From Pseudophaeobacter sp965641885 (GTDB lineage: Bacteria > Pseudomonadota > Alphaproteobacteria > Rhodobacterales > Rhodobacteraceae), in the NCBI GenBank assembly GCA_965641885.1, contig OZ282574.1, positions 4,278,001 through 4,342,000 of the forward strand: 64,000 bases of DNA. The letters are read 5' to 3'. Every line of letters begins with the position of its first letter. Positions within the stretch are counted from its first letter, which is position 1. Positions 51,874 through 60,384 of this stretch are shown in pieces. A program made the position numbers and the translations under genes. The notes below the pieces were generated by a model. It saw nothing but the letters and a program-made list of their open reading frames with translations. It had not been told where the DNA came from and did no database searches.

Positions 51874-53265
51874 TTAGTAGCGATAGTGTTCCGGCTTAAA
51901 GGGGCCTTCAGGTGTGACGCCGATATAGGCGGCCTGCTCGGAGCTCAGCGTCGAGAGTTTGACGCCGATACGGTCCAGGTGCAGACGTGCAACCTTCTCA
52001 TCCAGATGCTTGGGCAGGATGTAGACTTCGTTTTTGTAATTGTCACCGCGGATCCACAGCTCAATCTGAGCCAGAACCTGGTTGGTGAACGAGGCCGACA
52101 TCACAAACGAGGGGTGACCGGTGGCATTGCCAAGGTTCAGCAAACGGCCCTCAGAGAGCAGGATCAGACGGCTGCCCGAGGGCATCTCGATCATGTCGAC
52201 CTGTTCTTTGATGTTGGTCCATTTGTGGTTCTTCAGGCTTGCCACCTGAATTTCATTGTCAAAGTGGCCGATGTTGCCAACGATGGCCATGTCCTTCATC
52301 TCGCGCATATGCTCGATGCGGATCACGTCCTTGTTGCCGGTGGTGGTGATAAAGATATCGGCGCTGTCGACGACATCTTCCAGACGCACAACCTCAAAGC
52401 CGTCCATCGCCGCCTGCAGGGCGCAGATCGGGTCGACTTCGGTGACTTTCACACGCGCGCCGGCACCAGACAACGAGGCAGCAGAGCCTTTGCCAACATC
52501 ACCATAGCCACAGACCACGGCAACCTTGCCGGCCATCATGGTGTCGGTGGCGCGACGGATGCCGTCCACCAGCGATTCTTTGCAGCCGTATTTGTTGTCG
52601 AACTTCGACTTGGTGACCGAATCGTTCACGTTGATCGCAGGGAAGGGCAGCTGGCCGTTCTTTTGCAGCTCATACAGGCGATGTACGCCCGTGGTAGTCT
52701 CTTCCGAAACACCCTGAATTGCTGCGCGGGTTTTGGTGAACCAACCGGGGCTTGCCGCCATGCGCTTTTTGATCTGGGCAAAAATGGCTTCTTCTTCTTC
52801 CGAAGTGGGCACTTCGATCAGATCGGTTTCACCGGCCTCAACACGGGCGCCAAGCAGCACATAAAGTGTCGCATCACCACCGTCATCCAGGATCAGGTTG
52901 GCGCCTTCAGGGAACATGAAAGAACGGTCGAGATAGTCCCAATGCTCAACCAGGGTCTGGCCTTTGATGGCAAAAACCGGGGTGCCACCGGCCGCGATGG
53001 CTGCGGCTGCATGGTCCTGGGTCGAAAAGATATTGCAGGAGGCCCAGCGCACATCGGCGCCCAGCGCCACCAGTGTTTCAATCAGGACAGCTGTCTGAAT
53101 GGTCATGTGCAGCGAGCCGACGATACGCGAGCCAGCCAAAGGCTTGCTGTCACCATATTCCGCCCGCAGCGACATGAGACCAGGCATTTCGGTCTCAGCA
53201 ATATCCAATTCTTTGCGACCAAAGTCAGCCAGCGCAATGTCTTTTACAATATAGTCTTCGGCCAT
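51874..53265 (-). CDS. ahcY: S-adenosylhomocysteine hydrolase
   Basis: 463 aa. It splits S-adenosylhomocysteine to adenosine and homocysteine, closing the methylation cycle. Motifs are SLHMTIQTAVLIETL, the NAD site VCGYGDVGKGSAASL and the C-terminal KPEHYRY end with the conserved Lys-Tyr. I start at the ATG at 53265 with GGAG upstream. The 5' leader shows no SAH riboswitch that I can recognise. It is monocistronic with its own terminator. Confidence 0.95.
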   Translation of the reverse strand: MAEDYIVKDIALADFGRKELDIAETEMPGLMSLRAEYGDSKPLAGSRIVGSLHMTIQTAVLIETLVALGADVRWASCNIFSTQDHAAAAIAAGGTPVFAIKGQTLVEHWDYLDRSFMFPEGANLILDDGGDATLYVLLGARVEAGETDLIEVPTSEEEEAIFAQIKKRMAASPGWFTKTRAAIQGVSEETTTGVHRLYELQKNGQLPFPAINVNDSVTKSKFDNKYGCKESLVDGIRRATDTMMAGKVAVVCGYGDVGKGSAASLSGAGARVKVTEVDPICALQAAMDGFEVVRLEDVVDSADIFITTTGNKDVIRIEHMREMKDMAIVGNIGHFDNEIQVASLKNHKWTNIKEQVDMIEMPSGSRLILLSEGRLLNLGNATGHPSFVMSASFTNQVLAQIELWIRGDNYKNEVYILPKHLDEKVARLHLDRIGVKLSTLSSEQAAYIGVTPEGPFKPEHYRY

Positions 53266-53474
53266 AGTCCGCTCCGTTCTGGTTACGAGTAATGTTTGTC
53301 GCCGCAGGTAACACTGCAATAGTTTATAAGCAACGAAGATGGGCGCAATGAGCACTCAGAGTCGCTGTTTGGCTGGGCTTTCCCTTTGAAAATCTCGCCC
53401 TGCCGCAAAATAACTTTCTTCACCCGGCGCAAGCGGCTAGTCAGAAGCTGATTTTACCCCACCGGAATTCGCCT

Positions 53475-54071
53475 ATGCCCGTCAAACCCGCCCGCGCCTG
53501 GCAACGTATGCTTTCAGGACGTCGCCTTGATCTTTTGGACCCAACGCCAATGGATATCGAGATCAGCGACATTGCCCATGGGCTGGCCTTTGTGGCGCGC
53601 TGGAATGGCCAGACCCGGGGCGATTTTGCCTATTCCGTTGCTGAACACTCATTGCTGGTCGAAGAGCTGTTTTGCCGTATGCAGCCCAAGGCGCCGGTGA
53701 AATGGCAACTGGCAGCCCTGCTGCATGATGCGCCGGAATATGTCATTGGCGATATGATTTCGCCGGTGAAATCTGCGGTGGGGCCGGGGTACAGCGCGCT
53801 GGACCAAAGACTGACATCGGCTATTCACATAAAGTTCGGCCTGCCCGCACAGCTGCCAAAAACCATCAAAGCCCAGATCAAACGCGCCGATAAGGTCTCT
53901 GCCTGGATGGAGGCGGTGCAGATTGCAGGATTTTCTGAAACCGAAGCCAACAAGCTTTTTGGACGTCCTAAAACCGAAGTGATTTCAGGGCTGACCATTG
54001 ATCTGCGCCCGCCGCTGCAGGTGCGGCAATCCTTTGTTGCCCGCCATGCGGAATTGTTGAGCCAGCTCTGA
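53475..54071 (+). CDS. HD-domain phosphohydrolase, YfbR-like
   Basis: 198 aa. The metal-binding HD pattern is visible: YSVAEHSLLVEEL (His), LLHDAPEYVIGDMISPVK (His-Asp) and a later Asp in KRADKVSAW. The GDMISPVK part resembles the GDxxTPVK loop of YfbR 5'-deoxynucleotidases. Nucleotide hydrolysis is therefore likely, but the substrate is unproven. It is divergent from ahcY; the 209-bp gap holds no recognisable element. Confidence 0.75.
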   Translation: MPVKPARAWQRMLSGRRLDLLDPTPMDIEISDIAHGLAFVARWNGQTRGDFAYSVAEHSLLVEELFCRMQPKAPVKWQLAALLHDAPEYVIGDMISPVKSAVGPGYSALDQRLTSAIHIKFGLPAQLPKTIKAQIKRADKVSAWMEAVQIAGFSETEANKLFGRPKTEVISGLTIDLRPPLQVRQSFVARHAELLSQL

Positions 54072-54103
54072 GTAAGGCGCCAACACTTTAAGGCGCCTGC
54101 GCT

Positions 54104-55243
54104 TTACGGTGTCGCCTCGTGCCGTTTGTTCATTGGTGCCTCGACAAAGCCAGCCTGGCCACCGACCCCTTTGTCCGTCAGGATCTGGTCGCGCTCCGCA
54201 TCGCTCAGCATTTTCCAACTGGCTGTTTCAGAGATAAAGCCAGACCGTGCCAGGTTTTCGCCGATGACCTGATGGTTCAATTCGCCAAAACTCAACCGGC
54301 TGGATTTTTGTTTGGACTTGGGCACCCATTCGGCCCGCAACCCACCAATCACCAGCGGTGTACACGCACAAAAGCTCTCGACATGTTTTGCCAGCAGATT
54401 ATTCGCCCCCGAGCGGCGCCGCAGGATCATCGCGACCTCCTGGTCGGGGCGTCCCACCATGGCAAAGAGGTGCAAGGCAGATCCATCCGCAGCGATCACC
54501 TTTTTGGCTGCCTTATAGCGCGCGATCTGATCGCTGAGGTTGTGCTCCTGCGGGTGAAAGATCTCGTATCCTTCGGCCTCTAGCAGCGTTTCAAGCTGCT
54601 CTTCGCCCAGCAATCCGCCCTTGCCTAACCCGAGTTTTGACCGCGAGATATAGATCTTTTCCGCGCCTTCGGCCGGGACATCACAGGCAAAACGGTCATG
54701 CACCGAGCGGCGGAACCTGCGCGTGCCCTCGGTGATTTTTCCCAATCCAAACCCCTGCCCCGGCACCACCAGCTCTTCAACGCGGGTGGGCTGCGCGGCC
54801 ACGTGGATCGGCAGGTCTGTGCCAAAGAGGGCGAGAAAATCGCGTTGAAAGCCGCGTACCTCACTGCCCACTTTTGGTCGCTTGGGAATAAAGAGGATGC
54901 CCTGGATGTCGTCTTCGACACTGGGCAAAGCCCACAAACGCGAGGAGCTTTCCACCAGAAAATGCCCAAAATGCGCCCACAGCACCCCGCCCCAAAGCCA
55001 GCGCCCTTCAAGGGTTTGCTTGATCTTTTTTGGCGGCTCGGGCTCGGTGGTGATCGGGCGAAACTTGCGCCAGAGCGCGGCCTCGGGGCAATAGCTTCCG
55101 TCAGAGTAGAGCACCCCTGCCGGCTGAACCAGCGCACTGATCACAGGCGGCACAACGCAGGCATCCGCCAGCGTCAGTATCTGCTCGGACCAACCGCCAC
55201 CGGGCAGCGGCTGATCATCCGGGTTACTGGCGCTGTCTGACAA
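54104..55243 (-). CDS. glycosyltransferase family 61 protein
   Basis: 379 aa GT61 (DUF563) protein. Typical segments are LEGRWLWGGVLWAHFGHFLVES, YISRSKLG and the ADGSALHLFAM motif. It lacks membrane helices. GT61 enzymes transfer sugars to surface glycans in bacteria; the acceptor here is unknown. The start is probably the TTG at 55243, 9 bp after the regA stop, with only a weak ribosome site, so it may depend on regA translation. Confidence 0.8.
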   Translation of the reverse strand: MSDSASNPDDQPLPGGGWSEQILTLADACVVPPVISALVQPAGVLYSDGSYCPEAALWRKFRPITTEPEPPKKIKQTLEGRWLWGGVLWAHFGHFLVESSSRLWALPSVEDDIQGILFIPKRPKVGSEVRGFQRDFLALFGTDLPIHVAAQPTRVEELVVPGQGFGLGKITEGTRRFRRSVHDRFACDVPAEGAEKIYISRSKLGLGKGGLLGEEQLETLLEAEGYEIFHPQEHNLSDQIARYKAAKKVIAADGSALHLFAMVGRPDQEVAMILRRRSGANNLLAKHVESFCACTPLVIGGLRAEWVPKSKQKSSRLSFGELNHQVIGENLARSGFISETASWKMLSDAERDQILTDKGVGGQAGFVEAPMNKRHEATP

Positions 55244-55252
55244 TCTGTATCT

Positions 55253-55807
55253 CTATTTCGGGCTGCGTTTTGCCAAAATACGCTGCAACGTCCGACGGTG
55301 CATATTCAGGCGTCGCGCGGTCTCTGACACATTGCGGTCGCACAGCTCGTAGATGCGCTGGATATGTTCCCACCGCACCCGGTCTGCACTCATCGGGTTT
55401 TCCGGCGGTGGCGGCAGCTCGTCATCGCCGCTCAGCAGTGCATTCATGATATCTGCCGCATCTGCCGGTTTTGAGAGATAATCCGTCGCACCGATTTTGA
55501 CCGCCGCCACGGCTGTGGCAATAGCGCCATACCCGGTCAGGACCACAACCCGGCTGTCGGGGCGTTTTTCGCGCAGCACCTCAACCACATCGAGGCCATT
55601 GCCATCCTCCAGCCGCAGATCCACCACCGCAAAGGCCGGGGGCCGCGCGGTTGCGATGGCACGACCACCTGCAACTGAGCCGGCTGTTTCTACTTCAAAA
55701 CCGCGTTTTTCCATGGCCTTGGCCAGACGACGCAAAAAGGGTTCATCATCATCAACGAGCAAAAGGGACTTGTCCGGCCCAATTTCCTGCAGGGCATTTT
55801 CGGCCAT
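55253..55807 (-). CDS. regA: redox response regulator RegA/PrrA
   Basis: 184 aa, the exact usual RegA length. The receiver has acidic residues DDDE near position 20 and the phosphorylated Asp63 (VVDLRLEDGNGLD). A Pro-rich linker (ELPPPPENP) is followed by the Fis-type HTH (VSETARRLNMHRRTLQRIL), nearly invariant in the RegA group. It is phosphorylated by RegB and controls respiration, carbon and nitrogen fixation genes. GGAGAA lies before the ATG at 55807. Order is senC-regA, as in Rhodobacter. Confidence 0.94.
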   Translation of the reverse strand: MAENALQEIGPDKSLLLVDDDEPFLRRLAKAMEKRGFEVETAGSVAGGRAIATARPPAFAVVDLRLEDGNGLDVVEVLREKRPDSRVVVLTGYGAIATAVAAVKIGATDYLSKPADAADIMNALLSGDDELPPPPENPMSADRVRWEHIQRIYELCDRNVSETARRLNMHRRTLQRILAKRSPK

Positions 55808-55889
55808 GACCGGTTCTCCGCCTATTACACGCACATTGTTGAATTCGATATTAGCGACCCTGACAAGAAGGTCAAACCACTCGTCCTAT

Positions 55890-56510
55890 TTACATATTGT
55901 CGACAAAGCAGCTGACCTTGTCCGCGACCTGCTCTGGCGTCTCGTCCCGGCGGAAGAAATCAACAAATCCCACCTCGGGCAGCACCAGATAGGCAAAGGT
56001 CGAATGATCAACCAGATAATAGTCTTCATCGCCGGGCTGGCGTTTGAAATAGGTCTTGTAGGCGCGGCTGGCGGCCTTGACCTGCTCAAGCGATCCGGTG
56101 AGGCCGATCATCTTTTCATGCATGTTATAGGCAAAATCGCCAACCACTTCGGGAGTGTCCCGCTCGGGGTCGATTGAGATGAACACAGGCGTGGTGCTGA
56201 TGCCGCGCTCGGCCAGAACATCCACGGCCTCGGCATTGCGCGACACATCCATGGGGCAGATATCCGGGCAAAAGGTATAGCCAAAATACAAAAGCGACGG
56301 CTCGGTAAAGACATCCTTGTCAGTCACGGTCTCACCCTTGGCATTTATCAGCTCAAAGGGGCCACCAATCGCGCCAGAGCCGCCCGCAACGGTACTACTG
56401 CGACACTGGGCAAACTGGTCCTGCGCCCCACCACCGCGGGTGATCAGCCAGGTGCCGCCGGCCAGGGCTGCGACAAAGAGAATGGCGAGAATTGAATAGA
56501 GGCGCGTCAT
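55890..56510 (-). CDS. senC: SCO1/SenC/PrrC copper chaperone
   Basis: 206 aa, anchored by one N-terminal helix (LYSILAILFVAALAGGTWLI). A thioredoxin-like periplasmic domain follows, with the copper motif FGYTFCPDICPMD (CxxxC) and distal His (VDHSTFAYLV). It delivers copper to cytochrome oxidase and can affect RegB signalling. The start ATG has no strong ribosome site. It is divergent from regB. Confidence 0.92.
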   Translation of the reverse strand: MTRLYSILAILFVAALAGGTWLITRGGGAQDQFAQCRSSTVAGGSGAIGGPFELINAKGETVTDKDVFTEPSLLYFGYTFCPDICPMDVSRNAEAVDVLAERGISTTPVFISIDPERDTPEVVGDFAYNMHEKMIGLTGSLEQVKAASRAYKTYFKRQPGDEDYYLVDHSTFAYLVLPEVGFVDFFRRDETPEQVADKVSCFVDNM

Positions 56511-56663
56511 GTGATCACACTTTATGTTTAAGGAGGACAGTTGATCGTTTCCGCCGCCAGACCTATCAAGAAACTCAGGCAATGCAACCAACCCCAGTGC
56601 AACTCAGTGTCACAGGTGCGCGAGCCTGCCTGACCAGCCCCCATGCTCCGGGAGACATACAGA

Positions 56664-56691
56664 ATGAGCGATACAGCATGAGTGATACTCA
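56664..56691 (+). promoter_or_regulatory. duplicated start region and mini-frame before regB
   Basis: ATGAGCGATACAGC is followed directly by ATGAGTGATACTCA. The first ATG has the good ribosome site GGAGA 8 nt upstream, but opens a five-codon frame (MSDTA) whose stop overlaps the regB ATG (ATGA). The second ATG opens RegB (MSDTQ). Confidence 0.7.
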
Positions 56692-58069
56692 ATTCGGCCT
56701 GATGCAGGGGCAAGAACGCAGCCATTGGATTCGTCTGCGAACCCTGATCGTTCTGCGTTGGGTCGCCATCGCCGGTCAGCTTATCGCGATCACCGTGGCG
56801 CAGCAGCTCTATAACCTGCAACTGGAGCTTGGGCTGTGTCTTTTGGCTGTTGGCGTCTCGGTCATCAGCAATTTGCTGGCGATTTTTGTCTTTCCCGAGA
56901 ACAAACGTCTCTCAGAGTTTGAAAACTTTCTGATGGTGCTGTTTGACCTGCTGCAACTTGGGTTCCTGCTCTATCTCACAGGCGGGCTGAACAATCCCTT
57001 TGCGCTGCTGGTACTGGCGCCCGTTACTATTTCTGCCGCCATGATGGGGCTGCGCTCAACCCTGCTGATTGGGGGCACGGCGATCATTCTGGTCACGCTG
57101 ATGGCTGAATTCCACCTGCCGCTGCGCACCGCACAGGGGTTTATCCTGCGCATTCCGGATGTCTTTATCTTTGGCAACTGGACCGCCATTGTTATCGCTA
57201 TTCTGTTTATCGGCGCCTATTCCTTTCGCATCAGCGCCGAGATGCGGCGCATGTCCGATGCGGTCGCCGCCACCCAACTGGCCCTGTCGCGCGAACAGAA
57301 ACTTACCGATCTTGGCGGCGTGGTGGCTGCGGCCGCGCACGAGCTGGGCACGCCATTGGCAACCATCAAGCTGGCCAGTGGTGAGTTGATCGAAGAGCTG
57401 GAGGATCAGCCAGAGCTACGTGAGGATGCCGTCCTCATTCGCGAGCAAGCCGACCGGTGTCGCGTCATTTTGCGCGACATGGGCCGGGCCGGCAAAGACG
57501 ATCTGCATCTGCGTCAGGCGCCGCTCTCGACCGTGATCCATGAGGCTGCCGAGCCGCATCTGAATCGCGGCAAAGAGATCATCTTTGAAGAAGGACCACT
57601 GGAGGACGGCAGTTTTCAGCAGCCCACGATCCTGCGCAAACCGGAAATCATCCATGGTCTGCGCAATCTGGTGCAAAACGCGGTGGATTTTTCCCGAACC
57701 ACCGTATGGATCAATGCCGCCTGGAACGACGAGCGCATCTGTCTGCATATCCATGACGACGGCCGCGGCTTTCCGCCGCATCTGCTGGGCCGTATCGGGG
57801 ATCCCTTTATGCGTCGGCGCCGCAGCGAAAGTGATCGAAAGCAACGCCCCGAGTATCAAGGTATGGGTTTGGGATTGTTCATCGCCAAAACCCTGCTAGA
57901 GCGTACAGGTGCCGAGCTGAAATTCTCCAACGGAGCCAACCAACCACTTCCACATCCACAGGATCGCCGTGGCGCCATCGTAGTGGTATCCTGGCCACGA
58001 GACAAAATTGACGCACTGATCGGAGAGAACGCCGTCCCAACGGGACAAAATAAGTGGATAGAAGTTTAA
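56678..58069 (+). CDS. regB: redox sensor histidine kinase RegB/PrrB
   Basis: 463 aa membrane kinase. Six hydrophobic helices include the quinone-binding GGLNNPF motif (102-108). The phospho-accepting His221 lies in HELGTPLATIKLA, and the redox-active Cys261 in ADRCRVILRDMG. C-terminal ATPase boxes are NLVQNAVDFS, DDGRGFP and GMGLGLFIAKTLLERTG. All three RegB control sites are thus present. I start at the ATG at 56678, preceded by a five-codon mini-frame that overlaps it. It responds to ubiquinone/oxygen state and phosphorylates RegA. Confidence 0.94.
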   Translation: MSDTQFGLMQGQERSHWIRLRTLIVLRWVAIAGQLIAITVAQQLYNLQLELGLCLLAVGVSVISNLLAIFVFPENKRLSEFENFLMVLFDLLQLGFLLYLTGGLNNPFALLVLAPVTISAAMMGLRSTLLIGGTAIILVTLMAEFHLPLRTAQGFILRIPDVFIFGNWTAIVIAILFIGAYSFRISAEMRRMSDAVAATQLALSREQKLTDLGGVVAAAAHELGTPLATIKLASGELIEELEDQPELREDAVLIREQADRCRVILRDMGRAGKDDLHLRQAPLSTVIHEAAEPHLNRGKEIIFEEGPLEDGSFQQPTILRKPEIIHGLRNLVQNAVDFSRTTVWINAAWNDERICLHIHDDGRGFPPHLLGRIGDPFMRRRRSESDRKQRPEYQGMGLGLFIAKTLLERTGAELKFSNGANQPLPHPQDRRGAIVVVSWPRDKIDALIGENAVPTGQNKWIEV

Positions 58070-58091
58070 CTATTCACTTTTCGGTAATCAA

Positions 58092-58106
58092 TTAAACTTG
58101 GGTTAA
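58092..58106 (+). promoter_or_regulatory. perfect CtrA-type site upstream of the PAS protein
   Basis: TTAA-N7-TTAAC matches the full CtrA consensus and lies 52 bp before the start codon. Confidence 0.65.
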
Positions 58107-58158
58107 CTATTTCTAGGTCACCATAGGGAAAAACGAGCACTGAAATAGGCAGGATAAA

Positions 58159-59715
58159 ATGCAGAACCTCATCTCGATCGAGTGGTTGATGCTGGCCACA
58201 CTTTGCTGCGCCACAGCTGCGGTAGCCGTGTGGTGGCTTTCGCCTGAACAAAGATCAAAGGGAATGGAGCAGGATTTGCTTATCGGAGACGGTCGCGCAG
58301 ATGCGGTCTTCCTCTTTGATGACACCAGCTTGATTGGTTGGTCTTCCGGTGCGCGCAAGTTCATCGGTGAGCATGCAGAGCATTTCAGCTGGAACATGCT
58401 GCGCGACCAATTGGCCCGCAACTACCCCGGCCTGCCGCAAAGCCCCGGTTTCCTCAAGGATGTCGGCCCGCTGGTTCTGTCAGGCACCGCCTCGGCTGAA
58501 AGCCGCGAAGCCCATTGCGAATGGATTGATGGCATCACCCGGGTCCAGCTGCGTCGCAGCACATTGGAAGAACAGAACAAATCCCTGGATCAAGAGCTCA
58601 CCACCCTGCGTGCCGCCGTGCATCAGGCGCCCTATCCTGTCTGGCTGCAATCTGATGAAGGCGCCGTCACCTGGTCGAACCTTGCCTATGACGATCTCAG
58701 CCACAAAATCCGCGGCCGTGACGCCGAATTCTCGGAACCCTTGTTCAACAACCTCGACGAGCCCAAAGCCAGCGGCAAGCCCGAGCGGATCTCAATCCCG
58801 ATGCCGGAAAGCACCAAACGCCTGTGGTACAATATCTCCACCACCGAAACCGAGGCTGGCTGGCTGTGTCATGCGGTGGATGTAAACGCCGTCGTCGATG
58901 CCGAAGTCGCCCAGCGCAACTTTGTGCAGACCCTGGCCAAAACCTTTGCGCAGCTCTCCATTGGTCTGGCGATTTTTGACCGTAACCGCCAGCTGGTGCT
59001 GTTCAATCCTGTCTTGATCGATCTCACCGCCCTGCCTGCCGGCTTTCTCAGCTCGCGCCCAACGCTGATGACCTTCTTTGACCGGCTGCGCGACCAGCGC
59101 ATGATGCCCGAGCCAAAGAACTATTCCAGCTGGCGCCATCAGATCGAAGATCTGCTCGAAGCCGCCGCCGAAGGCCGCTATCAGGAAACCTGGTCTTTGC
59201 CCTCGGGCTCTGTCTATTCCGTCTCCGGGCGTCCCCACCCCGACGGGGCCATTGCCTTCCTGTTTGAAGATATCACCGCCGAGGTCACCCTGACGCGTCA
59301 GTTCCGCTCCGAGCTGGAAATGGGTCAGTCGATCATGGACCAAATGGGCGAAGCCATTGCTGTGTTTGCCAATGACGGCACCATGACCTTCTCGAACGAG
59401 ACCTACCACGCGCTGTGGAAAATGGATCCCGATGCCAGCTTTGCCAAGGTCTCGATCATGGATGCGGCCCGGATCTGGCAGGATACCTGCAGCGCCACGC
59501 CTGTCTGGGGCGAAATCCGCGACTTTGTTGCCGGCAGCGAAGCGCGCACCCCCTGGTGGTCGCGGGTGCAGTTGCGCGACGGCACGCCCTTGCTGTGCAA
59601 GGTTTCGGCAATCCAGAACGGCGCCACCATGGTGTCCTTTCAGGCACCGGAACCCAGCCTGCCCCCTGTTGAGCAACAAAAGTTCGCCATCACAGATCAA
59701 AACGGCTCTGCCTGA
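58159..59715 (+). CDS. membrane PAS protein without kinase domain (DivL-like candidate)
   Basis: 518 aa. One N-terminal helix (WLMLATLCCATAAVAVWWL) is followed by several PAS-like modules. Clear ones start near LRAAVHQAPYPVWLQSDEGAV, FAQLSIGLAIFDRNRQLVLFN and MDQMGEAIAVFANDGTMTFSN. No HisKA dimerisation helix or ATPase boxes follow, so it cannot be a normal kinase. PAS-rich DivL in Rhodobacterales controls the CckA-ChpT-CtrA relay; this protein fits that description, but I cannot check it. A perfect CtrA-type site precedes it and tsaE follows. Confidence 0.6.
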   Translation: MQNLISIEWLMLATLCCATAAVAVWWLSPEQRSKGMEQDLLIGDGRADAVFLFDDTSLIGWSSGARKFIGEHAEHFSWNMLRDQLARNYPGLPQSPGFLKDVGPLVLSGTASAESREAHCEWIDGITRVQLRRSTLEEQNKSLDQELTTLRAAVHQAPYPVWLQSDEGAVTWSNLAYDDLSHKIRGRDAEFSEPLFNNLDEPKASGKPERISIPMPESTKRLWYNISTTETEAGWLCHAVDVNAVVDAEVAQRNFVQTLAKTFAQLSIGLAIFDRNRQLVLFNPVLIDLTALPAGFLSSRPTLMTFFDRLRDQRMMPEPKNYSSWRHQIEDLLEAAAEGRYQETWSLPSGSVYSVSGRPHPDGAIAFLFEDITAEVTLTRQFRSELEMGQSIMDQMGEAIAVFANDGTMTFSNETYHALWKMDPDASFAKVSIMDAARIWQDTCSATPVWGEIRDFVAGSEARTPWWSRVQLRDGTPLLCKVSAIQNGATMVSFQAPEPSLPPVEQQKFAITDQNGSA

Positions 59716-59826
59716 TTTTCGCACCGAACATGATCAAAGGCCGACCCCATCTAAGGGCGCAATCAACAGCCAATGATTGCGCCCTTCGCGCTTGCAGCGG
59801 CAGCCCGCCAAAGGCATTGTGCAGCC

Positions 59827-60384
59827 ATGAGCAAAAGCCCTTCTCCAGACCATTCTGACCTCCCAAATTCGCATGGAGCAACGAGCCCGTTTTCCTGCTG
59901 GCTTTCCTCTCCCGAGGAGACCACCCAGCTGGCGCAGAAGATTGCCGCGCAGTTGCAGCCGGGAGACTGCCTGTTGCTTGAGGGACCGATTGGCGCCGGC
60001 AAGACCCATTTTGCCCGCAGCCTGATCCAATCTCTGATGACCATCTCTGAAGACGTCCCTTCGCCGACCTTCACCCTTGTGCAGACCTATGATGTTGCCG
60101 GCACAGAACTGTGGCATGCCGACCTCTACCGCCTTTCTGCATTGGAAGAGATCGAGGAGCTGGGCCTCACCGAGGCTTTTGACGACGCGATCTGCCTGAT
60201 AGAATGGCCCGACAGGTTGGCCGAGCTGACCCCCTCCCACGCGCTGCACCTTGCACTGGCGCTTGAGACTGACCTCGCCTCAGAGCATGAAGACCGCCGC
60301 CGCCTGACCCTGACCTGGAGCGACGCCAAATGGCAAAACCGCCTGGGCGACATTATCCGTGAGATATCTAATGAGCAGTCGTGA
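59827..60384 (+). CDS. tsaE: tRNA threonylcarbamoyladenosine ATPase TsaE
   Basis: 185 aa with P-loop GPIGAGKTHFARSLI, SPTFTLVQTYD and the HADLYRL motif, all diagnostic of TsaE (YjeE). It drives the TsaB-TsaD cycle. The start is placed at the ATG at 59827; an N-terminal extension from 59773 is open. It overlaps the next gene by 14 bp. Confidence 0.92.
   Translation: MSKSPSPDHSDLPNSHGATSPFSCWLSSPEETTQLAQKIAAQLQPGDCLLLEGPIGAGKTHFARSLIQSLMTISEDVPSPTFTLVQTYDVAGTELWHADLYRLSALEEIEELGLTEAFDDAICLIEWPDRLAELTPSHALHLALALETDLASEHEDRRRLTLTWSDAKWQNRLGDIIREISNEQS

Noticed and set aside
51886..53292. A 468-codon open frame on the plus strand opposite ahcY
   Set aside because: ahcY is unmistakable on the minus strand; the antisense product has no motif or ribosome site.
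53266..53474. Possible SAH riboswitch upstream of ahcY
   Set aside because: I looked for the conserved SAH core and its pseudoknot segments in the ahcY leader and did not find them. A covariance-model search would settle it.
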